Shown: positions 24,380 to 33,053 of the stretch, in pieces
How the letters are laid out: each line of letters begins with the position of its first letter
Numbering within the stretch: position 1 is the stretch's first letter
NCBI GenBank assembly: GCA_021795795.1
Contig: JAJYPA010000032.1
Coordinates: forward strand, 1 to 34,327
Source of the DNA: Pseudomonadota bacterium
GTDB lineage: Bacteria > Pseudomonadota > Gammaproteobacteria > Halothiobacillales > Halothiobacillaceae
Length of the DNA stretch: 34,327 nucleotides
Direction of reading: 5' to 3'
Notes under the pieces: model-generated
The model's database searches: none
The model's input: only the letters and a program-made list of their open reading frames with translations
Told to the model about the DNA's origin: nothing
Program-made: the position numbers and the translations under genes

Positions 24380-25909
24380 TTAACCTTCCGCCGTCACGCG
24401 GAGTAATTCTTCGGTGGTCGTTACGCCCGCCATGACCAGTGCCGCGCCGTAGGCCAGAATGGAAGTGCTGTGCTTGCGAACTTGCGCTTCAATCACGGAT
24501 TCCGCCGCACCATCGTGAATCAGGCGACGGGCTTCAGCATCTATGGCGATCAGCTCATAGATACCGATCCGGCCAAGGTAGCCCTGGCCACGCTGCCGCG
24601 CCATTTCACTCACTCTATAGAGCGTTGGGGGCTGTGCGGCATCCAAGCCCAACAGGGCACATTCAGCCGCATCCGGTATATACGGTTCGCGATACCGGGC
24701 ATCCAGCCGTCGCACAAGCCGCTGCGCCAGCACGCCGATCAGGCTCGATGAGAGCAGAAACGGCTCGACGCCCATATCGCGCAAGCGCGTGATAGCGCCG
24801 ACCGCCGAGTTGGTGTGCAGGGTCGAGAGCACCAGATGCCCGGTCAAACTGGCCTGCACGGCTATTTCTGCGGTTTCGACATCCCGGATCTCACCGACCA
24901 TCACCACGTCCGGATCCTGGCGCAAAATCGCCCGCAAACCGCGCGCGAAGGTCATTTCCACCTTGGGATTGACCTGCGTCTGGCCCACGCCATCGAGGTA
25001 ATACTCGATCGGGTCTTCGACGGTGAGAATATTGCGCTCACGGGTGTTGATCTCCGACAGCGCGGCATACAGCGTAGTGGTTTTGCCCGAACCGGTCGGC
25101 CCGGTCACCAGCAAAATGCCGTGTGGCCGGTGAATCAGGTGGTTCAGCCGTGTTTGCAGTTCGCGCGTTAACCCCAGGTTATCGAGTGTCAATCGCCCTG
25201 CTTCTTTGTCCAGCAGGCGCAGCACCACGCGCTCGCCCTGCCCCGAAGGCAGGGTTGACACCCGTACATCGACCGGGCGTCCCGCCAGTCGCAGCGAGAT
25301 ACGACCGTCCTGCGGCACACGTTTTTCCGCGATATCGAGATTCGCCATGACCTTGATCCGCGAGACGATGATACCGGCCACGGCACGCGGTGGTTCGAGC
25401 ACCTCGCGCAACATGCCATCGACGCGAAAACGCACCACCATCCGGCTTTCGAAGCTTTCCAAGTGAATGTCAGATGCACCCTCACGCACGGCTTCGGAAA
25501 GCAGCGCATTGATCAGGCGGATAATGGGCGCTTCGTCATCGGCTTCGAGCAGGTCGATCGGCGCATTCAGTGTGTTCGCCAGCGCATCAAGCCCGCCGTC
25601 ACCCAAGTCATCGACCATGGTTTGTGCCACGCTCGAACCGCCCTCATAGGCGCGCGCCAAGCGCCGTTCAAACTCATCGGTTTGAAGCCAGTCGAGCGTA
25701 AAGCCATCCGGCAGCTTGCGGCCCAGTTCTGCCAGCACCGATACCGGCAATGGCTTGCAATGTCGCACGATCCAAACACCGTGATCGGCGGCTGGCGAAA
25801 CATCACCAGCAGGCTCGATCAGCACCCCGAAGCGCCGTGCATAGCCATAAGAGAGGGCGGGTGTTTGCGCCATCTTCCGCTCCACAACGCGATCAACTCC
25901 GTCAGTCAT
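24380..25909 (-). CDS. gspE: Type II secretion system assembly ATPase E
   Basis: A 509-aa cytoplasmic ATPase powering pseudopilus assembly. The N-terminal domain (about residues 1-130) binds GspL. The catalytic part contains Walker A GPTGSGKTT (residues 270-278), the Asp box NILTVEDPIEYYLDG, and the Walker B/His region ILRQDPDVVMVGEIRDVETAEIA. An oddity is that the usual four-Cys zinc motif near the C-terminus is absent: the expected Cys pairs are replaced in LDARYREPY and in EMARQRGQGYLGRIGIYEL. It starts 10 bp after gspD and ends 6 bp before gspF. Identity is sure from motifs and context. Confidence 0.95.
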   Translation of the reverse strand: MTDGVDRVVERKMAQTPALSYGYARRFGVLIEPAGDVSPAADHGVWIVRHCKPLPVSVLAELGRKLPDGFTLDWLQTDEFERRLARAYEGGSSVAQTMVDDLGDGGLDALANTLNAPIDLLEADDEAPIIRLINALLSEAVREGASDIHLESFESRMVVRFRVDGMLREVLEPPRAVAGIIVSRIKVMANLDIAEKRVPQDGRISLRLAGRPVDVRVSTLPSGQGERVVLRLLDKEAGRLTLDNLGLTRELQTRLNHLIHRPHGILLVTGPTGSGKTTTLYAALSEINTRERNILTVEDPIEYYLDGVGQTQVNPKVEMTFARGLRAILRQDPDVVMVGEIRDVETAEIAVQASLTGHLVLSTLHTNSAVGAITRLRDMGVEPFLLSSSLIGVLAQRLVRRLDARYREPYIPDAAECALLGLDAAQPPTLYRVSEMARQRGQGYLGRIGIYELIAIDAEARRLIHDGAAESVIEAQVRKHSTSILAYGAALVMAGVTTTEELLRVTAEG

Positions 25910-25919
25910 CGCAGTTCAC

Positions 25920-28076
25920 TCACGGGGCGGCCGCCGTTTGGCTGCGAGCCCGATCCTGCTCCATCAGGGTCTCGATATTCTGCGGCATCGGGATCGGCAG
26001 ATTACGCTGGAAATCCTGTTCCGGCGATAATACGGACCAATCGCGTGGTTTGACGAGAGATCGCTTGTCGAACGTATCCTGTTGGCTCTGGCGGATGCGG
26101 TTGTACTGTTCACGGCTGAATTCGGACAGCTTGCCGCCATCACCAACAATCAAAGGCCGAATGAAGATCATCAGATTGCGCTTGTTGGTACTGGCCGAAC
26201 GGTAGCGGAACAAATTACCCAGAATGGGAATGTCGCCCAACCCCGGAACACTTTGTTGGTTCGAGTTCGTGCTGTCGTCGATCAAGCCGCCCAACACGAC
26301 CACATCACCGTCATCGACCTGCACGGTGGTGGTCACATTGCGTTTGTTGGTGATCAAACCCGCCGAGCTTTGCGCTGCGCTGTCGAGGCTGGAGACTTCC
26401 TGCTCGATTTTCAAACGCACAGTGCCATCCGGGCTGATTGTTGGCGTGACCTTGAGCTTGACGCCGATGTCCTCGCGCGTGATGGTCTGGAATGGATTGG
26501 TCGGCGAGGTTGCCGAGCCGGTCTGGGCATAAGAGCCGGTGACGATTGGAATATTCTGGCCGACCACGATACTGGCTTCCTGGTTATCCAATGTGAGCAG
26601 ACTCGGCGTGGAGAGAATGTTGTTACCCGAGTTGCCCGCCAAAGCCGAAACAAGTAAAGCGAAATCAGCACCACCTTGACCGAATCGCCCCACGCCAATA
26701 TTGCCGCCATCGCCCAACGCTCCGGCCAAGCCCAAACCAATGGCACTGCCCACACTGCCTGTGCCCGCCTGCGCGGCGGAGCTGGCAACGCTGGACAGCA
26801 GGCCGTTGAAGGTGGAAATACCGATCGGGACCGTACCGCTGTTCCCACCGACCAGAAACTGGGTACCCAACTTTTTGGTTACGCCGTTCGATACCTCGGC
26901 AATAATCGCTTCCACCAACACTTGCTTGCGCCGGATATCGAGCTGATCGATCACCGACTCGACCGTCTGCATCCGGCTGGGCGATGCCGTCACGACCAGG
27001 GCGTTGAGGGATTTGTCGGCGGCGATCTCAAGGCGGGTGTTGTCCGGATTGGTGGTCGCCTCTTTCGTGGCCGTCGCCCCGGTGGATGCGGCTCCGTTGG
27101 TGCTCACGAACCCTTTGAGTACATCGACGAGGTCTTCGGCATTGGCGTATTTGAGTCGGAACACGCGCGTATTGCCATAATTCGTCTGCGGCATGTCCAG
27201 ATTCAGGATGATGGCGCGCATTTTGGCGCGAGATACGGCATCGCCACTCAGTAAAACGCTGTTGGTGCGGTCATCGGCGGCGAATACCGGCACGCGGGAA
27301 AAGTTGTTGCCGCCCGCTGCTGGAGCGGCGCCCGGTGTGGTTGCTCCACTGCCGCTGGCACCAAACAATGCCTTGAGGGTGGACACAACCGAGTCGGCCG
27401 ATGCCCGCTTCAAGCGAATGATCTCCACATCGCCCACTGCGGGCTGATCTACCTTGGCCAGTATCTTTTTCAAACGATCGATATTCCCCGCCCGGTCGGT
27501 AATCACCAGCGAGTTGGAATCGGGGTACACCGAGAGCGCGGCCTGCTGCGGCATGATCTGGCGCAGAACGGTCAGCAGGGGCGCGGCAGGAACATAACGC
27601 AGATGGACGACTTCAGTCACCATCTGATCACCGTCGGCCGAAGCGCCGGGATTGACCGGCTGCGCATCGGAACGGGCATTGATTTCCGGTACGATCTTGA
27701 CGACGTTGCCCACGGACACAGCCGCAAAACCATTGACCTGCAGGATCGAAAGGAACACGTCATAGAGCTTCTGCGGACTCATCGGCTTGGCGGAAATGAC
27801 GGTGACCCGCGCCTTGACCCGGGGGTCGACGATGAAATTCTTGCCAGTGATCTTCGACACCGCCTCAATCAGCGCCCCGATGTCCATGTCGCGGAAATTC
27901 AGGGTGACCTGATCGGTATCGGAGCTGCCATCCTTCAGGGGGCTGATGCCAGGCGGCGGCGCATCATCGGCACGGACCGCGTCACACATCAGACACGATA
28001 CGCCAACCAGCGCCAGCCCCACGCCGAAAACCATCGCCATTGCCTGGCCACGTGCACAGAAATCAGTATTGATCAT
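25920..28076 (-). CDS. gspD: Type II secretion system secretin D
   Basis: A 718-aa outer-membrane secretin. A signal sequence (MAMVFGVGLALVGVSCLMCDAVRA) precedes the N0 domain (VTLNFRDMDIGALIEAVSKITGKNFIVDPRVKARVTVIS), then N1-N3 domains (for example LLTVLRQIMPQQAALSVYPDSNSLVITDRAGNIDRLKKIL) and the C-terminal secretin barrel with VPGLGDIPILGNLFRYRS near its end. A Gly/Ala-rich stretch around GASGSGATTPGAAPAAGGNN lies in the N2 domain loop. The tail after the barrel would be the S-domain for a pilotin, but no gspS is in the window. It overlaps gspC by 4 bp. Length is normal. Confidence 0.95.
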   Translation of the reverse strand: MINTDFCARGQAMAMVFGVGLALVGVSCLMCDAVRADDAPPPGISPLKDGSSDTDQVTLNFRDMDIGALIEAVSKITGKNFIVDPRVKARVTVISAKPMSPQKLYDVFLSILQVNGFAAVSVGNVVKIVPEINARSDAQPVNPGASADGDQMVTEVVHLRYVPAAPLLTVLRQIMPQQAALSVYPDSNSLVITDRAGNIDRLKKILAKVDQPAVGDVEIIRLKRASADSVVSTLKALFGASGSGATTPGAAPAAGGNNFSRVPVFAADDRTNSVLLSGDAVSRAKMRAIILNLDMPQTNYGNTRVFRLKYANAEDLVDVLKGFVSTNGAASTGATATKEATTNPDNTRLEIAADKSLNALVVTASPSRMQTVESVIDQLDIRRKQVLVEAIIAEVSNGVTKKLGTQFLVGGNSGTVPIGISTFNGLLSSVASSAAQAGTGSVGSAIGLGLAGALGDGGNIGVGRFGQGGADFALLVSALAGNSGNNILSTPSLLTLDNQEASIVVGQNIPIVTGSYAQTGSATSPTNPFQTITREDIGVKLKVTPTISPDGTVRLKIEQEVSSLDSAAQSSAGLITNKRNVTTTVQVDDGDVVVLGGLIDDSTNSNQQSVPGLGDIPILGNLFRYRSASTNKRNLMIFIRPLIVGDGGKLSEFSREQYNRIRQSQQDTFDKRSLVKPRDWSVLSPEQDFQRNLPIPMPQNIETLMEQDRARSQTAAAP

Positions 28077-28936
28077 TGAAAGGTATCCAGATTTATCGTC
28101 ACGCCAAGAGGTTGACCGCCCCGTTCGACCACCACCTGCAAAGGCTGGCCCGAATTTAACAGCGGCATCACCCGCGGCAACAGGGCAGGATCATTGACCG
28201 GCATTCCGTCCACGGAAGTCAACACATCACCCGGCATCAGCCCAAGTGCCCGCATGAGTGCTTCCTGCCCCGGTACCGGGCGCAGCGAATAGCCGCTGAC
28301 CTCACCATCTTTCTGCACAGGCGATACGGTCACAAAACGCAGCAGGGTTTGAGGGTTACGCTTGATCTCCTCTGTCTGCACCCGAACAGCGGGCGCGACA
28401 GCGGAGCGGGAGACACCACGCGGGCTTGCCTTAGTCAGCGATGCGGCACTCGGCGCGGGGGCCTGATCGAGTGGCAGGGGCACCGGAAAAGAAATCGACT
28501 CCAAGCGGCCCTGATTGGAGAGCACAACCTGATCAGGCTCGATCGAGACAATACTCACACCGGCAGACAGGGCATCCCCGATGCGTAGCAAGCGCACCTC
28601 ACCACCGACGCGCAGCATGACCAGAGGCGAGGTTAAGCCGCTGATGATCCCTTCGAGCTTCACCCCTAGTTGGGATGCCGATATCTTTGTCGCCGTGGGA
28701 TTGTCTGGCGTCGCTGCCCGGCCGAACAGATGCCAACTGCCGATCTGCTCAACCGATGCCGACTGCGACTTTTCACTCGCCTCGCCCCCCGACTCGGCAG
28801 GCGATACATACACAGGTGCCGGTGCCAGCCACAACCAGGTAATGCGGGCTGCGAGCACGCCAGCCGTCGCCAGTAAAATCAGAAAAAGCGCGCTCGGAAT
28901 CCATACGAAACGGCTCTTCGACCAAGACATGACCAA
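28073..28936 (-). CDS. gspC: Type II secretion system protein C
   Basis: A 287-aa bitopic inner-membrane protein bridging the platform and the secretin. The helix WIPSALFLILLATAGVLAARITWLWL near the N-terminus is followed by a linker and the homology region (IGSWHLFGRAATPDNPTATKISASQLGVKLEGIISG), which binds GspD N0. The C-terminal part is a PDZ domain (RPVPGQEALMRALGLMPGDVLTSVDGMPVNDPALLPRV), which in some relatives selects substrates. It is the first gene of the gsp operon. A -10-like TATAAG at 29071-29076 lies upstream, but its nearest -35-like box is 20 bp away, so the promoter is unresolved. Confidence 0.92.
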   Translation of the reverse strand: MVMSWSKSRFVWIPSALFLILLATAGVLAARITWLWLAPAPVYVSPAESGGEASEKSQSASVEQIGSWHLFGRAATPDNPTATKISASQLGVKLEGIISGLTSPLVMLRVGGEVRLLRIGDALSAGVSIVSIEPDQVVLSNQGRLESISFPVPLPLDQAPAPSAASLTKASPRGVSRSAVAPAVRVQTEEIKRNPQTLLRFVTVSPVQKDGEVSGYSLRPVPGQEALMRALGLMPGDVLTSVDGMPVNDPALLPRVMPLLNSGQPLQVVVERGGQPLGVTINLDTFQ

Positions 28937-29181
28937 TATTCAATACCCATACAAGGCATGCACGCCAAATCCTGCCCATCTGGCTCAGGACAAATGAGGC
29001 GCACCATCAATTAAAACCAGGCAACGGCCCGAAACGTCGTGAGGGCGGTTCGAGCATTCGGAAAATCCTTCTTATAGTGAGTGCATTCCCGCCCTGAATC
29101 AAGGTCGTTCTACACGCCACAAAAACGTAGGATATTAAGACGCCATCGTGAAAAGTCGATGACAATTGAAAAGCGGTCGCA

Positions 29182-29745
29182 TCAAGACAGCGTACCCACC
29201 ACCCAAAGACTGGAAACCGCGATCAGCGCACCAATCACCCCGCCGACCAACACATCCGACAGATAGTGCAATCCGAGTACCATCCGTGAAAGCGCGACCA
29301 TCAGGGCGAAGGGAATGACGAAGCAGGCAAGACCCGGTGCGAAGACGGCGATCTGAATCGCAAAATTCACCGCATGCAGGGTGTGGCCGGAAGGGAAGCT
29401 GTATTTATCCAAAGGTGCCACACTCAGCACCAAACCGTCGTGGGCCACGTGCGGGCGGGGTCGGGCCGTGAGGTGTTTGATGGAAGCGTAAATGCCCAAT
29501 CCGACACCTGCGGAAATCATCATGACACTCATGGGCAACCAGGCCGATTCTCCGACGAACAATGCGATCAGGGCGGCGGTCACGTACCAGGCAACACCAT
29601 CGCCCAGGCGGCTGCAAATCGCGAACAATCGACGCAAGCCACGCATGGCATTGACATGGTTAAGGCGATACATAACCACCTCTTCCCAATGCAAATAACG
29701 ATTGAGTAGGTACAAACCTTTGAAGGAACGAATGAGTGCGCTCAT
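29182..29745 (-). CDS. PAP2-family membrane phosphatase
   Basis: A 187-aa inner-membrane lipid phosphatase. The three PAP2 motifs are complete: KX6RP as KHLTARPRP (residues 90-98), PSGH at 118-121, and SRX5HX3D as SRMVLGLHYLSD (153-164). Hydrophobic helices lie between them. Such enzymes remove phosphate from phosphatidic acid or undecaprenyl diphosphate. It begins 1 bp after the glycosyltransferase gene, so both are in one operon and may act in the same glycolipid or cell-wall lipid pathway. The exact substrate is not visible. The gsp operon begins 245 bp downstream. Confidence 0.9.
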   Translation of the reverse strand: MSALIRSFKGLYLLNRYLHWEEVVMYRLNHVNAMRGLRRLFAICSRLGDGVAWYVTAALIALFVGESAWLPMSVMMISAGVGLGIYASIKHLTARPRPHVAHDGLVLSVAPLDKYSFPSGHTLHAVNFAIQIAVFAPGLACFVIPFALMVALSRMVLGLHYLSDVLVGGVIGALIAVSSLWVVGTLS

Positions 29746-29746
29746 G

Positions 29747-31000
29747 TCAGACTCCTGTTTTATCCTGATTCGTCAACCCGCCAGATCCCTGCAGACCAGA
29801 GTGCTCATCCGATGCCGACCTGGCTGATTCAACCTGCAACACATCCTTCAAGTGCTGCTCAAACGCACGGGTTACCCGCGCCCAATCAAAAGCGGCGGCC
29901 GCTTCTCTGGCCCTGGAGCCGATCTGCAGCATATCCGGGCCTTCCGCCCGTACCAGCTCGACTGCCGCTTTTACAAAGTGTGCGTCATCGCCCAAGGGGG
30001 CTAAATAACCATTTCTCCCATCATGGATCAGGTAATTACCAGCCGCATAATCGAAACTGACGCAGATCAACCCGCAAGCCATGGCCTCCAGCAATACATT
30101 GCCAAACGTTTCGGTTTGACTGGGGAAGATGAACAAGTCCGCGCTGGCATAGTGTCGAGCCAACTGCTCTCCTCGCTTCATGCCGGTAAAGATGACCCAG
30201 GGCAATGCCTTTTCCAGTCGGGCACGCTCAGGGCCGTCGCCTACCACCACGCCAATCATATCCGGTCGCGCCACGCGCATTGCATTAAATGTTTGTAACA
30301 ATAAATTGAGATTTTTCTCCGGTGCCAGTCTTCCGACGTGCAAGGCGACCTTGGGCTCATCACCCGCCGCAACACCGGAATGCTCACTCCACTGCGCGCG
30401 CAGGGCAGCATCGCGCCGTTCGGGATTGAACAGGGCCGTATCCACACCGCGCCCCAACATCGCCAGACGATCGAACCCGCTCAAGCTGAGCGCTTCGGCC
30501 TGCTGCCCGGTGGGAATAAATGTGCGCGCAGTTCGGTTGTGAAACCACTTGAGATAACGCATGACCGGCGCGGCCAGCCAACCCACGCGATAAAAACGCA
30601 TATACGTATGAAAATTGGTATGCAGCGACGAGGTGACCGGCAAACCCAGCGCTTTGGCCGTGCGCAGGGCGGCGTATCCCAGCGGCCCCTCGGTGGCGAT
30701 ATGCACGAGATCCGGGCGCTCGGTCTGCCAGCGGCGCTTCAATCGTCGGCCCACGGGCAACCCCAGCCGAACATCGGTATAGAAAGGCAAAGCCAGTCCG
30801 GGCACTTCGAGCAGGTCATCCAATTCCCTTGCCTTATCGCCTTTCGGGCACACGAGCTGCACCCGGTGACCTGACGACAGCAGGGCAGAATGAATCTGCT
30901 TGAGCGTCGTCGCCACCCCGTTGATATCGGGATCAAAGGTTTCGGTCACCAGACTGATATACATCACCCGCCCTCGGTTTTGGCGTCCTGCCGCGCACAT
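29747..31000 (-). CDS. GT4-family glycosyltransferase
   Basis: A GT-B-fold glycosyltransferase of about 417 aa. The N-terminal acceptor domain opens YISLVTETFDPDINGVATTLKQIHSALLSSGH, very like GDP-mannose-dependent mannosyltransferases and related enzymes that glycosylate lipids. The donor domain shows VALHVGRLAPEKNLNLLLQTF and FPSQTETFGNVLLEAMACGL, holding the EX7E-type motif. I used the ATG at 31000 because AGGAG lies seven bases upstream; the ATG at 30964 (MYISLVTE) fits the family start better, and an ATG at 31018 is also open. The PAP2 gene follows with a 1-bp gap. Sugar and acceptor are unknown. The C-terminal 35 residues are polar and look disordered. Confidence 0.88.
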   Translation of the reverse strand: MCAAGRQNRGRVMYISLVTETFDPDINGVATTLKQIHSALLSSGHRVQLVCPKGDKARELDDLLEVPGLALPFYTDVRLGLPVGRRLKRRWQTERPDLVHIATEGPLGYAALRTAKALGLPVTSSLHTNFHTYMRFYRVGWLAAPVMRYLKWFHNRTARTFIPTGQQAEALSLSGFDRLAMLGRGVDTALFNPERRDAALRAQWSEHSGVAAGDEPKVALHVGRLAPEKNLNLLLQTFNAMRVARPDMIGVVVGDGPERARLEKALPWVIFTGMKRGEQLARHYASADLFIFPSQTETFGNVLLEAMACGLICVSFDYAAGNYLIHDGRNGYLAPLGDDAHFVKAAVELVRAEGPDMLQIGSRAREAAAAFDWARVTRAFEQHLKDVLQVESARSASDEHSGLQGSGGLTNQDKTGV

Positions 31001-31101
31001 TGCGCGACTCCTGCTCAAACCTTAGAGCGGCTGCGTGACAGCCCCATGACGATTTCTTGAACAAAACAAGACACTTGCCGCGTGGCGCGGCCGCCAAGCA
31101 A

Positions 31102-31260
31102 CTAGGGAAGCGCTGATTTATTCAGTGCTTCCCGCTTGGGGCAGGATGCCCCAACACGAACAAAGACGTAAGTCTTTGATTCGTGAGAGCCATCGCGGGC
31201 GTGTACCGCGATGAGCGAGCTGATTTATTCCATGGATGGAATAAATCAGCATTTACCTAG
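31102..31260. mobile_element. 151-bp MITE-like element at the end of corA
   Basis: Inverted ends (GGGAAGCGCTGATTTATTC at 31106, and the complement of GGTAAATGCTGATTTATTC ending at 31256) agree at 15 of 19 positions and are flanked by CTAG on each side (31102-31105, 31257-31260), a likely 4-bp target duplication. Inside are several hairpins, among them a perfect 15-bp stem GCTGATTTATTCCAT and a GGGGCA/TGCCCC stem. There is no open transposase frame. The right-hand CTAG contains the corA stop codon, so the element sits exactly at the gene's end and its hairpins may now serve as corA's 3' structure. Confidence 0.7.
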
Positions 31261-32363
31261 AAACGACCACGGGTAAAGATCCAACCCCGGCGCTTGAAGA
31301 ACAGGAGCATCCCGACGGCCACCGTCACCATCACCGATATAATAAGCGGGTAGCCGAAGTACCAGCGCAGTTCAGGCATGGCGAATGGGCTATCGGCGTT
31401 GTTGCCGAAATTCATGCCATAGATACCGGTGATAAAGGTAAGCGGGATGAATAGTGTCGAGATCACGGTCAGGGTACGCATGATTTCATTCAAACGGTTG
31501 CTGACACTCGACAGATGAATGTCGATCAACCCGGTGACGGTATCGCGATAGGTTTCGAGCATATCCATCACGGATACCGTGTGATCATAGAGATCGTTGA
31601 GATAAGGCCGCAACCCGGCCTCCAGAAGCGGCTCGTTACTGACGCCGCGAATCAGATGACTGATGACTTCGCGCGTCGGCCAGAGTTGGCGCCGGAGCTG
31701 GTTAAGGGTGCGCTTGGCTGATTGGATATCCGGTAGGGCACGATGACCGGGATTGGTTACCAGACGTTCTTCCAGCTCGTCGACCCTACCGCCGAAGGTT
31801 TCGAGCAAGGGGTAGATCTGGTCGATGATCAAATCGATCAGCGAATAGAACAGATAATCCGCACCATGCTGGCGTAGACGTGAACTCGATTGCGCCAATC
31901 GCGCACGCAGGACGCCGGTGATGTCGCTCTGGGCATCGTGGATACTGATCACGTAGCCATCGCCCAGCAGCAGGCTGAACTGTTCAAGAACGGCCCCGTC
32001 CCCCTGCCAGCGAGGCACCGAGAACACAGCGAACAGATGCTCTGCATATTCGTCAAGCTTAGGGCGCTGATCTCGCGACTGGATATCCTCGAGCAAGAGG
32101 GGATGCAGGCCGAAACGCTCGCCCATTTCTTCCAGAAAGGCCTTGCCGGGCAAACCCTGTACGTGCAGCCATGTCACGCCATCATGTGCAGCTATGACGG
32201 TTTGCACGGCCTGCAAGCTCGCAGGATCAATCGCTGACGAATCATGTTCACGATAATGAATCAGTTGAATTTGCGCCGGAACAGAATGGGTATCCTCCAG
32301 CAATGCACCTGGTGCCATGCCCACCCGGTACGCTGTGCCGATACGCCGATTTTCGAAACTCAT
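31257..32363 (-). CDS. corA: CorA-family magnesium/cobalt transporter
   Basis: A 368-aa inner-membrane divalent-cation channel. A large cytoplasmic N-terminal domain with the family's helical funnel (DQIYPLLETFGGRVDELEERL...LNQLRRQLWPTREVISHL) leads to two C-terminal helices. The first ends in the pore signature YGMNFG (GMN at residues 316-318), and the second is FGYPLIISVMVTVAVGMLLFF before a basic tail (KRRGWIFTRGRF). The ATG at 32363 has GGAG eight bases upstream. It follows the PP2C remnant by 18 bp. Its stop codon lies in the target duplication of a MITE-like element. CorA proteins move Mg2+, Co2+ or Ni2+, and which ion dominates here is not visible. Confidence 0.92.
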   Translation of the reverse strand: MSFENRRIGTAYRVGMAPGALLEDTHSVPAQIQLIHYREHDSSAIDPASLQAVQTVIAAHDGVTWLHVQGLPGKAFLEEMGERFGLHPLLLEDIQSRDQRPKLDEYAEHLFAVFSVPRWQGDGAVLEQFSLLLGDGYVISIHDAQSDITGVLRARLAQSSSRLRQHGADYLFYSLIDLIIDQIYPLLETFGGRVDELEERLVTNPGHRALPDIQSAKRTLNQLRRQLWPTREVISHLIRGVSNEPLLEAGLRPYLNDLYDHTVSVMDMLETYRDTVTGLIDIHLSSVSNRLNEIMRTLTVISTLFIPLTFITGIYGMNFGNNADSPFAMPELRWYFGYPLIISVMVTVAVGMLLFFKRRGWIFTRGRF

Positions 32364-32381
32364 GGCAATACTCCAGGCGAT

Positions 32382-32741
32382 TTATCGAAACGAAAGCCAG
32401 CCGCGTCTGGATCGAGGGGGCGATCGCCACAAGGCCACAGCGACATTATCCCCCCCGGCGCCCGCGCGGCGCGCCGCCTGGCGCACCCAGACCGAGGCTG
32501 CGAAACTCAAATCCGCGGCAGCCAGTATCAGCGGCATTTCCGACACGGCTACATGCTCCCAGAACCCGTCCGTACACAGCAGGAAGGCCATATCCGGCGT
32601 GGACAGGCAGACCACCTGATCCTGCTGATAGGCTCGCCAACTAACATGCCGGTCAGCGCCAATGAATTCAAGAGCAGGAGCAGTGATTAGTTCAGCATTC
32701 AAACGGTGCATCCTTACCGGGGCGAAAACAACCCTCATCAA
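32382..32741 (-). pseudogene. C-terminal remnant of a PP2C-type Ser/Thr phosphatase
   Basis: A 119-aa frame whose last 75 residues look like the end of a PP2C phosphatase: AFLLCTDGFWEHVAVSEM carries the metal-binding Asp of the (S/T)DG motif, and GAGGDNVAVALW matches the closing DN-V motif. About the first two-thirds of a normal 230-260-aa phosphatase are missing, including the N-terminal metal-binding motifs, so it cannot be active. The upstream side is a repeat-rich zone (32803-33017), which suggests truncation by mobile-element activity. Residues before VSWRAYQ are not clearly phosphatase. The same strand and an 18-bp gap link it to corA. Confidence 0.6.
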
Positions 32742-32802
32742 CAGGCCGATTCTATGTCACAACGGGCGCTGATTACACCCAAGCTATTGATTTACAATCA
32801 GG

Positions 32803-33017
32803 GAACCTCGAACAACCTTTCGGGGTGCCCGTACGTCTCACGGAAGGGGCGACGCTCATCCTGTTTTCGAGCCCTTCGGTCATCCGTGACCCAAGTCCGC
32901 CAAGGCGGATGTGGCATTCAAATCAATCATGTAAACAATTTAAATGGCGCGAGTCCATAGCGCCTCCCCGCGATGAATGTCCTCGAAAAATTCCAAGGAT
33001 AGGGTTTTTCGAGGTTC
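32803..33017. repeat. 215-bp inverted-repeat-bounded element related to the 7260-7402 element
   Basis: GAACCTCGAACAACC (32803-32817) and GGTTTTTCGAGGTTC (33003-33017) are inverted repeats matching at 14 of 15 positions. Their core ACCTCGAAAAACC is the same as the ends of the element inside the synthetase gene. A nested hairpin (CCTCGAAAAA at 32981-32990, TTTTTCGAGG at 33005-33014) sits at one end. No clear target duplication and no gene are seen. It occupies most of the 312-bp non-coding stretch between the phosphatase remnant and the transposase fragment. Confidence 0.5.
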
Positions 33018-33053
33018 ACTCCAGTAAATCAGGTTTTGATGGGGGTTGGTGAT

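Noticed and set aside
29071..29102. Promoter for the gsp operon (TATAAG with TTGATT)
   Set aside because: The spacing is 20 bp and the -35 box weak, so I do not list it as a feature.
31102..31260. Structured RNA or Mg2+-responsive riboswitch near corA
   Set aside because: The hairpins lie downstream of corA and not in its leader, and the inverted ends with CTAG duplication explain the block better as a mobile element.
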